From: an uncultured Pedosphaera sp.
GTDB lineage: Bacteria > Verrucomicrobiota > Verrucomicrobiia > Limisphaerales > Pedosphaeraceae
NCBI GenBank assembly: GCA_903918755.1
Contig: CAIXFN010000060.1
Span: 1 to 54,841 of the forward strand
Direction of reading: 5' to 3'
Length of the DNA: 54,841 bases
Shown: piece after piece, positions 32,230 through 41,950 of the stretch
Layout: each line of letters opens with the position of its first letter
Numbering within the stretch: the first letter of the stretch is position 1
Program-made: the position numbers and the translations under genes
The notes under the pieces: model-generated
Told to the model about the DNA's origin: nothing
What the model saw: only the letters and a program-made list of their open reading frames with translations
Databases searched by the model: none

Positions 32230-34035
32230 ATGATTCACATTCAGGATTGGGTCCACCGGATTTCCGAAAGTAACGGGCTGCGCTTCCTCAAGCCGCCCCT
32301 GATGCTGCTGGTGCTGGCGGGGCTGATGCTCGTTTATAATTTCCGGGGCTTCAAAAATATGGCGAACGCCGAGGCGATGGATGCCGCCCAGGTGGCCCGC
32401 AACCTGGCCGAGCACAAGGGTTTCAGCACCCTCTTCGTCCGACCCTTCAGCCTGTATTTGGTGCAACGCGCCAATGCCGAGAAATTGGGCCCCGCCCCGG
32501 TGGGTGACGTGAGCGACCGCGCCCAGATTCGCGGTCTCCACCCGGATCTGGCGAATGCGCCGCTGTATCCGGTTCTCCTGGCGGGATTGATGAAAGTGGC
32601 GCCGCACGATTACCGGATCCGGGCGGGCAAATCGATCTGGAACCGGGGCGGCGAATTCTGGGTTTACCCTCCGGATTTCTTTATCAGCCTGCTCAACCAG
32701 TTGATTTTTGCCGCGACGGTATTGTTGCTCTTCCTGCTGGCGCGCAAATTGTTCGATTCCGCAGTGGCCTGGACCAGCACAGTGCTGTTCCTGGGCACGG
32801 ATCTATTCTGGCGCTTCAGCGTGTCGGGGCTCTCCACGATGCTGGTGATGCTCGTGTTCGTGCTCCTGGCCTGGTGCCTGGTGGGGTTCGACCAGGCAAT
32901 CCGCGGTGGCGCTCCTTTCCGGCGCTCGTTGCTATTCGCCGCGCTGTGCGGCCTGGTTCTCGGGGTGGGCGGCCTCACCCGTTACTCGTTCCTCTTCCTG
33001 CTCCTGCCGGTGTTGTTCTTTGTGGCGGTTTTTGCGGGCCCGCGGCGGGCCATTTACTGCCTGGTGGTCCTGGCGGTTTGCGCCACCACGATCGCCCCGT
33101 GGCTGGCGCGCAATTACCAGGTCAGTCACACCCTGTTCGGCACGGCGGGTTACGCGGCCATCGAGACGACGCCCCAGTTTACGGAATTCCGGCTGGAGCG
33201 GTCGTTGAAACCCGTGCTCACGCGCTGGGACGGTTACCAGGTCTGGTTCAAGACCGCGAATAATGCCCGACTGGTGCTGCAGGATGACCTCCCGAAACTG
33301 GGGGGCAACTGGGTCATCGGATTTTTCTTTGCCGGGTTCATGGTCTTGTTCAAGGACCCCGCGCGGAACCGCCTGCGGTGGTTCCTCCTGGCGTGCTTCC
33401 CGGTGCTGGTCGCCGCCCAGGCCATGGGAAAAACCCAGTTATCCGAAGCCTCCCCGGTCATCAATAGTGAAAACCTGCTCATCCTCCTCATGCCGCTGAT
33501 CATCATGTTTGGCGTGGCGATATTTTATGTCCTGCTGGAACAGATGGATCTGCCGCATCCCGGCATCCGGGGCATCCTGGTCGGGGCCTTTTGCCTGGTC
33601 ACCTGCCTGCCGATGGTGCTCACCTTCTTCTCCGCCCGCACCATGGCAGTGGCTTATCCACCCTACTATCCCCCCACCATCCAGGGCATCTCGAACTGGA
33701 TGCATGAGGATGAATTGATGATGAGTGATATCCCCTGGGCGGTGGCCTGGTACGGCAAGCGGCAATGCATCTGGACCACCCTGAATACCCAGGAAGACTT
33801 TTTCGCGGTTTACGATTATCTCAAGCCGGTCCGGGCGCTTTATCTCACCCCGGAAACCATGGACAGCAAATTTCTCTCCCAATGGGTCCGCGCCAGCGAA
33901 CATAGTTGGGGATCGTTCATCCTGGAAACCGTGAACAAGCAACAGATCCCGGCGAATTTTCCCCTCCGCTCCGCCCCCACGGGCTTTCTCCCGGAGCAGT
34001 TCTTCCTGACGGACCGCGAACGCTGGAAAAAGTAA
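32230..34035 (+). CDS. GT39-like integral membrane glycosyltransferase
   Basis: This 601-residue protein has about 11-12 hydrophobic segments. A first loop reads NAEAMDAAQVARNLAEHKGF (about residues 44-63), the acidic-loop arrangement of GT39/ArnT/PMT-type GT-C enzymes that use lipid-linked sugars. The final ~100 residues are hydrophilic and probably periplasmic. It begins three bases after the stop of the NtrC-type regulator gene. It may glycosylate an exported protein or lipid. The unusual coupling to a sigma54-type activator suggests control of surface glycosylation, an inference from context. The donor and acceptor are unknown. Confidence 0.87.
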   Translation: MIHIQDWVHRISESNGLRFLKPPLMLLVLAGLMLVYNFRGFKNMANAEAMDAAQVARNLAEHKGFSTLFVRPFSLYLVQRANAEKLGPAPVGDVSDRAQIRGLHPDLANAPLYPVLLAGLMKVAPHDYRIRAGKSIWNRGGEFWVYPPDFFISLLNQLIFAATVLLLFLLARKLFDSAVAWTSTVLFLGTDLFWRFSVSGLSTMLVMLVFVLLAWCLVGFDQAIRGGAPFRRSLLFAALCGLVLGVGGLTRYSFLFLLLPVLFFVAVFAGPRRAIYCLVVLAVCATTIAPWLARNYQVSHTLFGTAGYAAIETTPQFTEFRLERSLKPVLTRWDGYQVWFKTANNARLVLQDDLPKLGGNWVIGFFFAGFMVLFKDPARNRLRWFLLACFPVLVAAQAMGKTQLSEASPVINSENLLILLMPLIIMFGVAIFYVLLEQMDLPHPGIRGILVGAFCLVTCLPMVLTFFSARTMAVAYPPYYPPTIQGISNWMHEDELMMSDIPWAVAWYGKRQCIWTTLNTQEDFFAVYDYLKPVRALYLTPETMDSKFLSQWVRASEHSWGSFILETVNKQQIPANFPLRSAPTGFLPEQFFLTDRERWKK

Positions 34036-34077
34036 AACCGGCGGGGAGACGAAACCCCGGAATGACGGAATCGTCTT

Positions 34078-35058
34078 TCACTTTTCCGAAGCGGCCGCTT
34101 CCACACCCGCCGCGGTTACCAGCGTCCATTCCGGGTCGGGATCGTAGGCCTTGATGGCCCCGGCCAGCCGGGCGGTCCGGGAACCAAGATTTCGTTCAAA
34201 CAGGCGGCCCTCTTGATTGATCATAAAGGTCATGATCCCCGAGCGATCCCAACGTTCGGGATAGGCGATTAAGGCAAAACCTCCGGTCAATTGGCCGTGG
34301 ACCAGATAATCTCGGGCACCACCGGGGGCAGCCTTGCCCTGGCGCGTCAGAATCTTGAAATAATAACCGTGGAACGGCCGGGGCGCCGGGCGACCAGAGG
34401 GCACATACCCTTCCGCGTGGGCCTCGGCCACCAAGGGGCCGAACGGGCTCGCCGGTTCGTTCGCGGCCACCCCCCAATAGAGTCCGTCGCGCTGGCCCGG
34501 TGAACTCCGGAACTGGCGCGCATAGCGCATGGTGCCGGCCCGCTGCGGATCGGCGATGGCGTACTGCTGCTGCGCCACGACATAAGCCCGGCAAACACCA
34601 ATGGCATGCAACTCATCCTTGCCGATATGCCGGGTGATGATTTCCTCCCGACCGGCCGCGGTATCGAAATACCAATGACCATGCACCTTGACCAGGGGGA
34701 TGGCGAAGGGCCAGCCATTGGTGCCCACGTCCAGGGTCAGGCGATCGTAACCCGCCGGCACCGGCACGCAGCCCTGAGCCAGCGCGGCGGCGAGCTGACG
34801 AGCGTGAAGATCATCCAGCACGCGATCGCCGGTCTGCAGTTCCGCAAATTGTGGTCCGAAAATGGCGCGCAAGGCTTTTTGGTCCGGCACCTCGCTGGCG
34901 GCTTTCAATGCTTGGATGGCCGCTTCCGGCGAAACGAATTGGAGTTGGCTGTCCCCCGGAAGGACCGGGGAGGCCAGTGCGGAAGCCGGCGCGAGGACTG
35001 CCAGCAGCAAGAACATCAGCCGCCGGGTGGAGTGGGTGGTCATAGGAATGAAATTCAT
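34078..35058 (-). CDS. DUF2950 family exported protein
   Basis: This 326-residue protein has a signal peptide (about residues 12-29, LLLAVLAPASALA). It shows the family's conserved blocks: SPEAAIQAL near 43, WPFAIPLVKVHGHWYFDT near 117, CRAYVVAQQQYA near 155, RDGLYWGVAANEPASPFGPL near 188, HGYYFKILT near 230 and GFALIAYPERWDRSGIMTF near 260. The function of DUF2950 is unknown. It is often paired with a DUF3300 gene, which is absent here; a small lipoprotein-like gene sits 39 bases upstream instead. Two starts, 35058 and 35043, are equally possible and neither has a ribosome site. Confidence 0.92.
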   Translation of the reverse strand: MNFIPMTTHSTRRLMFLLLAVLAPASALASPVLPGDSQLQFVSPEAAIQALKAASEVPDQKALRAIFGPQFAELQTGDRVLDDLHARQLAAALAQGCVPVPAGYDRLTLDVGTNGWPFAIPLVKVHGHWYFDTAAGREEIITRHIGKDELHAIGVCRAYVVAQQQYAIADPQRAGTMRYARQFRSSPGQRDGLYWGVAANEPASPFGPLVAEAHAEGYVPSGRPAPRPFHGYYFKILTRQGKAAPGGARDYLVHGQLTGGFALIAYPERWDRSGIMTFMINQEGRLFERNLGSRTARLAGAIKAYDPDPEWTLVTAAGVEAAASEK

Positions 35059-35097
35059 AAGTGGGTGGTCGCGTTGTCAGGGTTCCAGCCGCGGGCA

Positions 35098-35523
35098 TCA
35101 GCGCTTTTCTCCCCGCCCGCGGGGATGCGCCACCTCGCGACTGTGCGCGCCGCGGTCATGATACTCGTGAATTTCCCGTCGGTGTTCATAGCCGCCGCCA
35201 AAAAAATAGAAGTCCGGTCCCGGGACAATGACGGCGCCGCCGCCGTAACCACCATCCACGTAACCGACACAGCCGACCAGGCTGAAAAGCAAAAGGACAC
35301 CCAGCCCCAGTCGTAGCGGGTGAACGCGACGGGCGGGCCGGTCGGTGCGCGGGGAGAGCGAGCGCGGCGGCAGGTTATTCGCCGGACCAACGACCGAACA
35401 CAGGCGCAAACCAGCGGGGGCTTCCAAATCTCCCTGTGGTACGGAAAAGGCGGCGGCCACTGCCTGCGCCGCAGTCTGAAGTGAAGCCATCAGTCCCCGC
35501 CACCGGTTTGGATTTCGGTTCAT
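35098..35523 (-). CDS. small Gly/Tyr/His-rich lipoprotein-like protein
   Basis: This 141-residue hypothetical protein has a hydrophobic segment ending in a lipobox-like FSLVGC (about residues 80-85). A Gly/Tyr-rich stretch and a His/Arg/Glu-rich tail follow. The lipobox would be expected near the N-terminus, but about 75 residues precede it and no in-frame ATG or GTG lies closer, so the start is uncertain or the segment is simply a membrane anchor. The gene is 39 bases upstream of the DUF2950 gene on the same strand. A true gene is likely but not certain. Confidence 0.55.
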   Translation of the reverse strand: MNRNPNRWRGLMASLQTAAQAVAAAFSVPQGDLEAPAGLRLCSVVGPANNLPPRSLSPRTDRPARRVHPLRLGLGVLLLFSLVGCVGYVDGGYGGGAVIVPGPDFYFFGGGYEHRREIHEYHDRGAHSREVAHPRGRGEKR

Positions 35524-35628
35524 GCGGCCAACCTAACCGCGCGGGCCTTTCCCGCCATGGGGGGTTCACCCCGGCTATGAGCGCGGGGGTTGACGGCTAG
35601 CCTGGCCTACCCGCCGGGCGGCTGGAAC

Positions 35629-38394
35629 TCAGGGAACGACGGCGCGGTAGAAGCGCTGGCCGGTCTTGGGGGAGGCGGGATCGACGACAATTATGGTCGC
35701 GTTGGTAGTGGTGGCGACAAAATTGGTGAAATTGTTCCAATCGGACAAGTTGGTGGAATATTGCACATGTCCGTTCAAGCCGGGGGAATAGCGGAGCAGC
35801 AGGCCGGTGCCTGCAGCGGTGAGGGGTTGGGGATAGGCAAGTCCCAGATCAAGTTGGAAGGTGTTGCCCGCGACCACGGTGACCTGATTGGTGGCCGAAA
35901 AATTGCCGGCGACATTGACGGCATAGGCCCGCAAGCTGTTGGTGCCGGCGGCCAGGGGGACGGAGGCGGTCCAATTGGCCCAAAGATTAGCCGTGGCCGC
36001 GGTTTGCCAGGAGCCGTTGTTCAACTGATACAAAACCTCCGAGATGCCATCGTAGTCCGAAGTCTTGCCGGAGAAAGTGACGAGGCCATTGGGAATGGAC
36101 TGGCCGGCGGACGGAGAGGAGATGGTCAGCGTGGGGATACTGGTAAAATAAGCGGCCACCGCGGTGATGCCATTGGCGCTGCCCGTGATGACCTGATTGC
36201 CGGGCGCCACCCAACCCGTGACGGGTTGGAAGCTCAGGACGTGGTTGCCGGCGGACAAATTGGTGATCGTCACCCCGCTGGATTGCCACGCCCCCCCGTC
36301 CAGGTTCCACCGCGGGCCACCCGAAACGATGGCATCAGGTTTCAGCACCACATGCACGGAGTTGGGAAGCGAGGGGAACACGGGCAGGCCGGCCAATGTG
36401 CTGTTCCAACCGGTGGTGCCAGGAACATAAAACACCGTGGCCAAGGAATCACCGGAAAAAGCCGATCCATCCGCCGCGGGGGCATTTCCCTGACAGTACA
36501 CCGCCGCCAGGTCGGGGCAACCAGCAAAAGTTTGCGGGCCAAACGCCAGGACATTCGTGCCGACCGTCACGGTGGCCAGGGCAAGACAATTGGTAAAGGT
36601 ACTGGGGCCCAGATTGGTGACACTGGCCGGGATGTCCAGGTTCGTAAGACTCACGCAATCGGCAAAAACATTGAGACCGAGGTTGGTGACGCTGTGGGAC
36701 AGGGAAACCGATTCCAGGGAGGAGCAATATTCAAAGGCGTGATCGCCAAGACCCCGGAGACTATCCGGAATGGTCAACGAAACCAGACTGGAGCAACCGG
36801 TGAAGGCGTATTGTTCGATGGCCGCCAAGGCGGGGGGAAGGGTCAGGCTGGTAAGCCCGGCGCAATTGGCAAAGGCGTTCCGGCCGATGTTGGTGACGGT
36901 GGCCGGGATGGTGATGCCGGAAAGATCCGCATTGGCGAAAGCAAAATCGCCAATCGCGACGACCGGCAAACCATTGATGGTATTGGGAATCACCAACGCC
37001 CCGCCCAGCCCGGAATAGCCGGTGATGGTAACCGCGCCCGCAAAGGTGGTGTATTGGAACGGCAGTAAGACCCGGGCGGGCACGCCGGCAAAGTTGGTAC
37101 CCCAACCGGAGGCCCCGGCGGGATAGTAAACCACCGCATTGGTGGAGCCTTGGAAAACGGTGGCATCCGCGGACGGGGCGTTGCCCGCAAAGGTCACCGT
37201 CTGCAGTCCGGGACAGTTGGCGAAGGCGGAGGCACCCAATTGGGACAAGGCGGCGCCGAAGCGGACGTCGCGCAGACCCGTGCCAGAAAATGCCCCCGCA
37301 CCGACACTGACAATACTGGCGGGAAGGGAAATCGCCGTGACATTACTGCGGGATTGGAACAAACCTGCGCCGAGCGTAGTCACCGGGAGATTCCCGAAGG
37401 TGGCGGGAACCACCACGGTGCCCCCCGGTCCCGTGTAGCCGGTGAGCGTGATCGCCCCCGCATTGGTGGCAAAAGTAAACAGCGGCAAAAACGTCCCGCT
37501 CGCGGTGGCCAAGGCGGTGTTGGTGACCACGACCTGGACCGGTCCCGGAGGCGCCCAAGCCCCGTTCGTCAGAAAGGTTACCGTGTGCCGGCCGAGCGTG
37601 AGCCCCGTGAGAGTAACCCCGCCGGGCTGGGGAACGCCGGCATCCACCTGCCAGCGAACCCCCGCGGCCACGGCCTCCGCGGGAAGCACGTTAACCTGGA
37701 GCGAACCCGAGGGGTTGGGGGGATTGTTGACGGTGGCGATATTCGTGCCGTTTGTGGTCCAGCCACTGGTGCCGGGCAGGCAATAAAAAACGATATTCGT
37801 CGTATCCAGGAAAGCGTCCGGAGCGAAGTCCGGGCGATTGCCCTGGAAATAAAACCAGGTGAGTTGCGAAGTCTGGAAAGTCCCCGGACCAATGGCCGTC
37901 ACTCCGGCGGGAATCGTGATGTACTCCAAATAAACCGAACCATAAAAGGCACGGTCCGCAATGTTGGTGACCGTGGCGGGAATGGTGTAATGGTTGGCGA
38001 CATAATTCGCCGGGAACTGGATCAACGTGGTCAGGCTTTTGTTGTAAAGCACGCCCGCTGGACTGGCATAGGCTGGGTTGGCGGGATCCACATTGAGGGA
38101 AGAGAGCTGGGGACACTCCGTGAACGCATCCGGGCCTATATTGGTGATGCTCGCGGGGATGGCGACGTTGTTCAGGATGGTGTTGGTAAAGAACAACTCC
38201 CGCCCGAGACCCGTGACCGCCATACCGTTGGTGGTGGCGGGAATGGTCACCGACGTATCGGGGCCGTTGTAATACGTGATGGTGAGGGTGTGGTCGGCGT
38301 TGGTTCGGAAAGCAAACTGGGCCGTGACGGAGCCGGGAATCGCCGCCAGCAGGACGGCGAGCAAAAGGGACCAGAAGCGAGGCGGAATAGTCAT
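35629..38394 (-). CDS. exported BspA-like leucine-rich repeat protein with PEGA-like domains
   Basis: This 921-residue protein has a signal peptide (about 1-25, AAIPGSVTA). Many BspA-type repeats follow, of the form SVTNLG..FADC.SLTNLDIPASV, in blocks at about residues 60-230, 320-430 and 450-690. Two PEGA-like segments share VRWQVDAG / PRWNLDGG and a following GWxxPG or AWAPPG; they lie near 240-310 and 690-765. An Ig-like domain (TISSPSAGQSIPNG) precedes a C-terminal module reading HVQYSTNLSDW ... RFYRAVVP. This ending resembles those of the giant and beta-propeller proteins. BspA-like proteins usually mediate surface binding. The start is the ATG at 38394 just before the signal peptide. 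Confidence 0.88.
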   Translation of the reverse strand: MTIPPRFWSLLLAVLLAAIPGSVTAQFAFRTNADHTLTITYYNGPDTSVTIPATTNGMAVTGLGRELFFTNTILNNVAIPASITNIGPDAFTECPQLSSLNVDPANPAYASPAGVLYNKSLTTLIQFPANYVANHYTIPATVTNIADRAFYGSVYLEYITIPAGVTAIGPGTFQTSQLTWFYFQGNRPDFAPDAFLDTTNIVFYCLPGTSGWTTNGTNIATVNNPPNPSGSLQVNVLPAEAVAAGVRWQVDAGVPQPGGVTLTGLTLGRHTVTFLTNGAWAPPGPVQVVVTNTALATASGTFLPLFTFATNAGAITLTGYTGPGGTVVVPATFGNLPVTTLGAGLFQSRSNVTAISLPASIVSVGAGAFSGTGLRDVRFGAALSQLGASAFANCPGLQTVTFAGNAPSADATVFQGSTNAVVYYPAGASGWGTNFAGVPARVLLPFQYTTFAGAVTITGYSGLGGALVIPNTINGLPVVAIGDFAFANADLSGITIPATVTNIGRNAFANCAGLTSLTLPPALAAIEQYAFTGCSSLVSLTIPDSLRGLGDHAFEYCSSLESVSLSHSVTNLGLNVFADCVSLTNLDIPASVTNLGPSTFTNCLALATVTVGTNVLAFGPQTFAGCPDLAAVYCQGNAPAADGSAFSGDSLATVFYVPGTTGWNSTLAGLPVFPSLPNSVHVVLKPDAIVSGGPRWNLDGGAWQSSGVTITNLSAGNHVLSFQPVTGWVAPGNQVITGSANGITAVAAYFTSIPTLTISSPSAGQSIPNGLVTFSGKTSDYDGISEVLYQLNNGSWQTAATANLWANWTASVPLAAGTNSLRAYAVNVAGNFSATNQVTVVAGNTFQLDLGLAYPQPLTAAGTGLLLRYSPGLNGHVQYSTNLSDWNNFTNFVATTTNATIIVVDPASPKTGQRFYRAVVP

Positions 38395-38574
38395 ATCAGC
38401 TGGGGGAGAAAGGCAAAAAAAGACGGGACGCAGACGGCCGAGCAGTTTCCCGCCGGCCATCCAGAATCGTTTAGCGTCAAGTGAATCACTCCCGATAACT
38501 TTGACCCCTTCCCGGCATGCGGGCAACTGAAATCATGCGCTCCGGCCCGGTCCGGCGCCGGTGGTGGGCCCGGA

Positions 38575-40170
38575 TCACGGATGGAGGAGGAAGCCGGCGT
38601 CCGCCCAATCCCCGAAATCCTCCCGGGAACCGTCCCCGGCATCCATGGCCACGAGGCTGATGCGGCGGGTGTCGGCGGGGAGCGGAACATCGAATCGCCA
38701 GGCGGTACCAAGGGCCCGCATGACGGGACTGGCGGCGGCCTCCCGGCCGTCCAGAAACACTTTAAAGACGAGACTGGGGTATTGCGCCAGATTGGAGCCG
38801 TTGCTGAGGCTGACCACGTGATCATCGACCCCGGCCAGACCGACGAAACGCCGGAATTCCGGTTTGACCTCGTAAACGACCTCATTGGGCGCGTGAACTC
38901 CCAAGCCGTGAGGGAAGGCCTGCCGGGCGATGCGGATTTCGCCGCCCAGGTTGGATTTGTCCGGGCGGGGCGGACCGGTGTCGCCGGAGTAACGGACCAC
39001 TCCGCCATAGGTGTGGCCGAAGCCGACACTGCGAACGGGAGTCAGTTCGGCGAGGTAAACCTCCGGCGCGGGCGGCAAAGGCAGGAGATGGGCGAAATAA
39101 CCTTCCGATTCCCGACAAACCGCCCGACCGTTCCGAAAGCCGCCCACCCGCAGAGCGGTGGTATTGGTTAAAATCAGTGGGGCGGAGTAAAGGAGCGACC
39201 GGGCATCGGGGGCGGTGCCATCCAGGGTGTAGCGCAGTTCGGCCCCCGGTTCTAGCGGGGCCGTGAGGGTGACGATCACGCGGTCGGGGAATAGATGGGG
39301 GCGCATCCGGGTACCCCACGGAGCCAGGCGCACCGGGTCCAGAATCAAATCCGGCGCCCAGCGACCCAGTTTGGCCATTTCGTCCTGAAAATTGAGGGTG
39401 GGAGCGAGGTGCTTCTCGAAATGCTCGATGACCTGTGCGGTGTTCAAATCCGGCGTGAAGTTACGCGCGGGGTCATAGCCCGGATGGGCGTCCGTCAGGT
39501 CGCGGGCGAGGAAACAGCGGAGGCCGGCGGATTTCATGGACTTCAATCCCATGGGTTTGCCGAGGAGGCAGACCTGGGTGTGAAAGCCCGCGTAGATCAA
39601 ATGGGTCAACCCACGTTGCCGGCAAATCGTATAAACTTCCGCCTGGCTGTCCGGCAGCAGGTCTTCCGCCCCAATCCGTAAGGCCGGATGCATACCATCC
39701 CACCCATAATTCACGAGACACCGTTCCGAGCCGCAGGCGCAACCGCCGGCATCGGGTGCGGGCGGACACTCGACGTCCAGCACCTTGGGGACGGGAAGCA
39801 GGGGCATGGCCAGAACCGTTTCCCGCTGGGGGAAGCCGACGTAGTTGTCCACCACATCGCTGGGACAGAGCATGACCGTCATGCCCAGGGCACGGGCACC
39901 CTCGAGGGCCTGGTTGATCCGGGGCACGATGGCATCCACCCGCATGGTGGCGGTTTTGCACCAATGGTAATTCCAAACGTCCACGGCAATGACGCCAACG
40001 TGGCGGGGATCGACGCGCTCGGTGGTGACGGAAACCCGACCGCTGACGGGATCGCGGGTCTGGAGGGTCAATTCAATTTCCGCGGCCATCAGCCGGCCGC
40101 AGGCAACCAACACAAAGACAAGGGCGAGGATGGTAAGGTTGGCGCGTCGGCCATGGCGGAGTGGCAACAT
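38575..40170 (-). CDS. exported isochorismatase-fold protein fused to NPCBM-like domain
   Basis: This 531-residue protein has a signal segment (about residues 12-30). An isochorismatase-like domain spans about 55-235, with candidate catalytic Asp64 (VGVIAVDVWN) and Cys201 (FHTQVCLLG). The usual middle lysine is not obvious: the region where it should fall reads GMHPALRIGAEDLL. A Cys cluster (135, 144, 146, 151) is inserted before it. A chitobiase-C-like segment follows (about 300-360, YTLDGTAPDA), then an NPCBM-like carbohydrate-binding domain (about 385-531, GLGVHAPNEVVYEV). Export plus a glycan-binding end suggests action on a polysaccharide-associated ester or amide, but activity is doubtful without the lysine. 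It is divergent from the TPR gene. Confidence 0.82.
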   Translation of the reverse strand: MLPLRHGRRANLTILALVFVLVACGRLMAAEIELTLQTRDPVSGRVSVTTERVDPRHVGVIAVDVWNYHWCKTATMRVDAIVPRINQALEGARALGMTVMLCPSDVVDNYVGFPQRETVLAMPLLPVPKVLDVECPPAPDAGGCACGSERCLVNYGWDGMHPALRIGAEDLLPDSQAEVYTICRQRGLTHLIYAGFHTQVCLLGKPMGLKSMKSAGLRCFLARDLTDAHPGYDPARNFTPDLNTAQVIEHFEKHLAPTLNFQDEMAKLGRWAPDLILDPVRLAPWGTRMRPHLFPDRVIVTLTAPLEPGAELRYTLDGTAPDARSLLYSAPLILTNTTALRVGGFRNGRAVCRESEGYFAHLLPLPPAPEVYLAELTPVRSVGFGHTYGGVVRYSGDTGPPRPDKSNLGGEIRIARQAFPHGLGVHAPNEVVYEVKPEFRRFVGLAGVDDHVVSLSNGSNLAQYPSLVFKVFLDGREAAASPVMRALGTAWRFDVPLPADTRRISLVAMDAGDGSREDFGDWADAGFLLHP

Positions 40171-40300
40171 GTCAGCAGGTTAGCGCACCCGGCCGGGATC
40201 GGAAAGCAGAAGTAAACGGAGACGCAGTGAACGAGGGAGGGAGGTTTCAATTCGCTTTTGACGGCCGGCCAAGTTAGGGTAGGCGGGTGGGAATTGACCG

Positions 40301-41926
40301 ATGAAATCTATGCGGATCGCAGTGCTTTTGATTTTATTGCTGACGGCGGGTGCGGCACCCGCGGTGACGCCTGAATTGGGCAAGAGCAAGTTGCGGCGCC
40401 TGGTGAAATTGCCGACGATCAGTTTTCCACCGGACTGGTCGTTTGATGCGGAAAATGGCTTTCGTCTCGGGTCGCAAGGCGGAGATGTGGCGGCCCGGTT
40501 GGAGGACTTGCGGCGGGAACTGACCTTGGACCCGGGAGCCGCGGACAGCTACCGCCAGTTGGGCTCGCTGCTCGCCGAACTCAACGAACCCATGCGGGCA
40601 CAAGCCGCCCGGGCGCGGGCTATCCAGCTCTACCGGCGGCGGGTGGAACTGCAGCCGGACAATGCCCCGGTACTGCGGGAATTCGGCACGGCGCTGGCCG
40701 AGGCGGGCCAGAGCGAGGAAGGGGAAAGCATGCTGCGGCGGGCGGTGCAATTGGCGCCGCGGGAATGGCGGGGCTGGCTGGCGCTCGGCCGGTTGCTGGA
40801 CACGGAATCGCGGCGGGACATTTTTGAGCGGGCGCGGGTGGCGCCGGATGCCCGGACCGGAGCCCGTGGCCTGGCCGCCAGCACCGGCACGATGCTGGCC
40901 CCGGACCGGGTGGCCCTGGCGCGCCGACGGCTGGAGGAAGCGGGAACCTGCTATGAGGCCGCGCTTACCAATGGCATGGACCAGGCGGAAATCCATCTGC
41001 GCCGCGGTTTGCACCGCACTTTGCAAAGCTTCCTGCTTAATGAAATCAAGGAGGCGGCGGGGGAGCACGTGCCGGAGACCGAGATTTTAAGCGGGTATTT
41101 TTCCCCCGAGACGGTGGCCGACCTCCGTCGCGCGAGCGAATTGAATCCGCGCGATTACCGGCTCATGGGCAACCTGGCACTTTACGAAGTTTACGGAATG
41201 AACGCACGCAGCGGACGCAAAGGGTTGGGGACGGATGCCACCTGGCAAACCCTGCCCGAGGGCACGCAGCGATCGCTTCGCCGGACGATGAACCGGCTCG
41301 AAGAGCTGGCCGAGGATCCGGATACCCGGTTGGCCGCGGGAGCCCTCGAAATTTTGGGCATCCTGCAAGGCCCGGTCCTGCATGAGCCCTACGCCGCGGT
41401 CAGCAGCCTGGAGCGGTCGCTGGCGCTGGATCCCACCCGGAGTCAGGCCTGGGAACTGGCGGCGGGCACGCTGGCCCGGACGGGTAATTACGAGGAACTG
41501 CTCAGCCTGTGCGAAGACCGGCTCCGGCGCGAGGACACCGTCCGCAGCCACATGCTGCTGGCGAAGGCTTATGAGAAGCTGAAGCGCTGGGAGGAAGCCG
41601 AGGCGGAAATCCTGGCGGTGCTGCGCAAATCGCCGGAAGATTTCACCGGCACGCTTTCCCTGGCCGCCCTCCTGCTGCGCCGCGGCGACAATCCGGAGAC
41701 CCTCGCGGAAGCCGGGGGCTGGCTGCAGCGTTGCGACAAAGTTTACAGCAGTCTCACCAGTGCCCAAAAAAACCGCCAGCAAGTGATCGATTTCACCCTC
41801 ACGCGGGCCATCTACCTGGCGCTCACGGATGACCTGGACAACGCCCGGCAATGGGTAAACAGCATCATCGAAAACGACAAAGGCAACGAACTGGCCCGCG
41901 AAATCCAATCAGCGATGGCCTACTGA
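40301..41926 (+). CDS. exported TPR-repeat protein
   Basis: This 541-residue protein has a signal peptide (about 1-21, [11 protein letters not shown]). Tetratricopeptide-like helix pairs cover most of the rest: about residues 80-170 ([30 protein letters not shown]), 280-300, and 355-480 ([31 protein letters not shown]). No enzymatic motif is visible. Such proteins act as periplasmic scaffolds. It stands alone: divergent from the isochorismatase-fold gene and convergent with the AlkZ-like gene 25 bases downstream. A GGTGGGA lies nine bases before the ATG. Confidence 0.85.
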   Translation: MKSMRIAVLLILLLTAGAAPAVTPELGKSKLRRLVKLPTISFPPDWSFDAENGFRLGSQGGDVAARLEDLRRELTLDPGAADSYRQLGSLLAELNEPMRAQAARARAIQLYRRRVELQPDNAPVLREFGTALAEAGQSEEGESMLRRAVQLAPREWRGWLALGRLLDTESRRDIFERARVAPDARTGARGLAASTGTMLAPDRVALARRRLEEAGTCYEAALTNGMDQAEIHLRRGLHRTLQSFLLNEIKEAAGEHVPETEILSGYFSPETVADLRRASELNPRDYRLMGNLALYEVYGMNARSGRKGLGTDATWQTLPEGTQRSLRRTMNRLEELAEDPDTRLAAGALEILGILQGPVLHEPYAAVSSLERSLALDPTRSQAWELAAGTLARTGNYEELLSLCEDRLRREDTVRSHMLLAKAYEKLKRWEEAEAEILAVLRKSPEDFTGTLSLAALLLRRGDNPETLAEAGGWLQRCDKVYSSLTSAQKNRQQVIDFTLTRAIYLALTDDLDNARQWVNSIIENDKGNELAREIQSAMAY

Positions 41927-41928
41927 GC

Positions 41929-41944
41929 GGCCGGACTCCCGGCC
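41929..41944. other. stem-loop between convergent TPR and AlkZ-like genes
   Basis: GGCCGG (41929-41934), loop ACTC, CCGGCC (41939-41944) form a perfect 6-bp stem in the 24-base gap between converging genes. No T-run follows on either strand, so a terminator role is uncertain. Confidence 0.4.
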
Positions 41945-41950
41945 GGAAAA

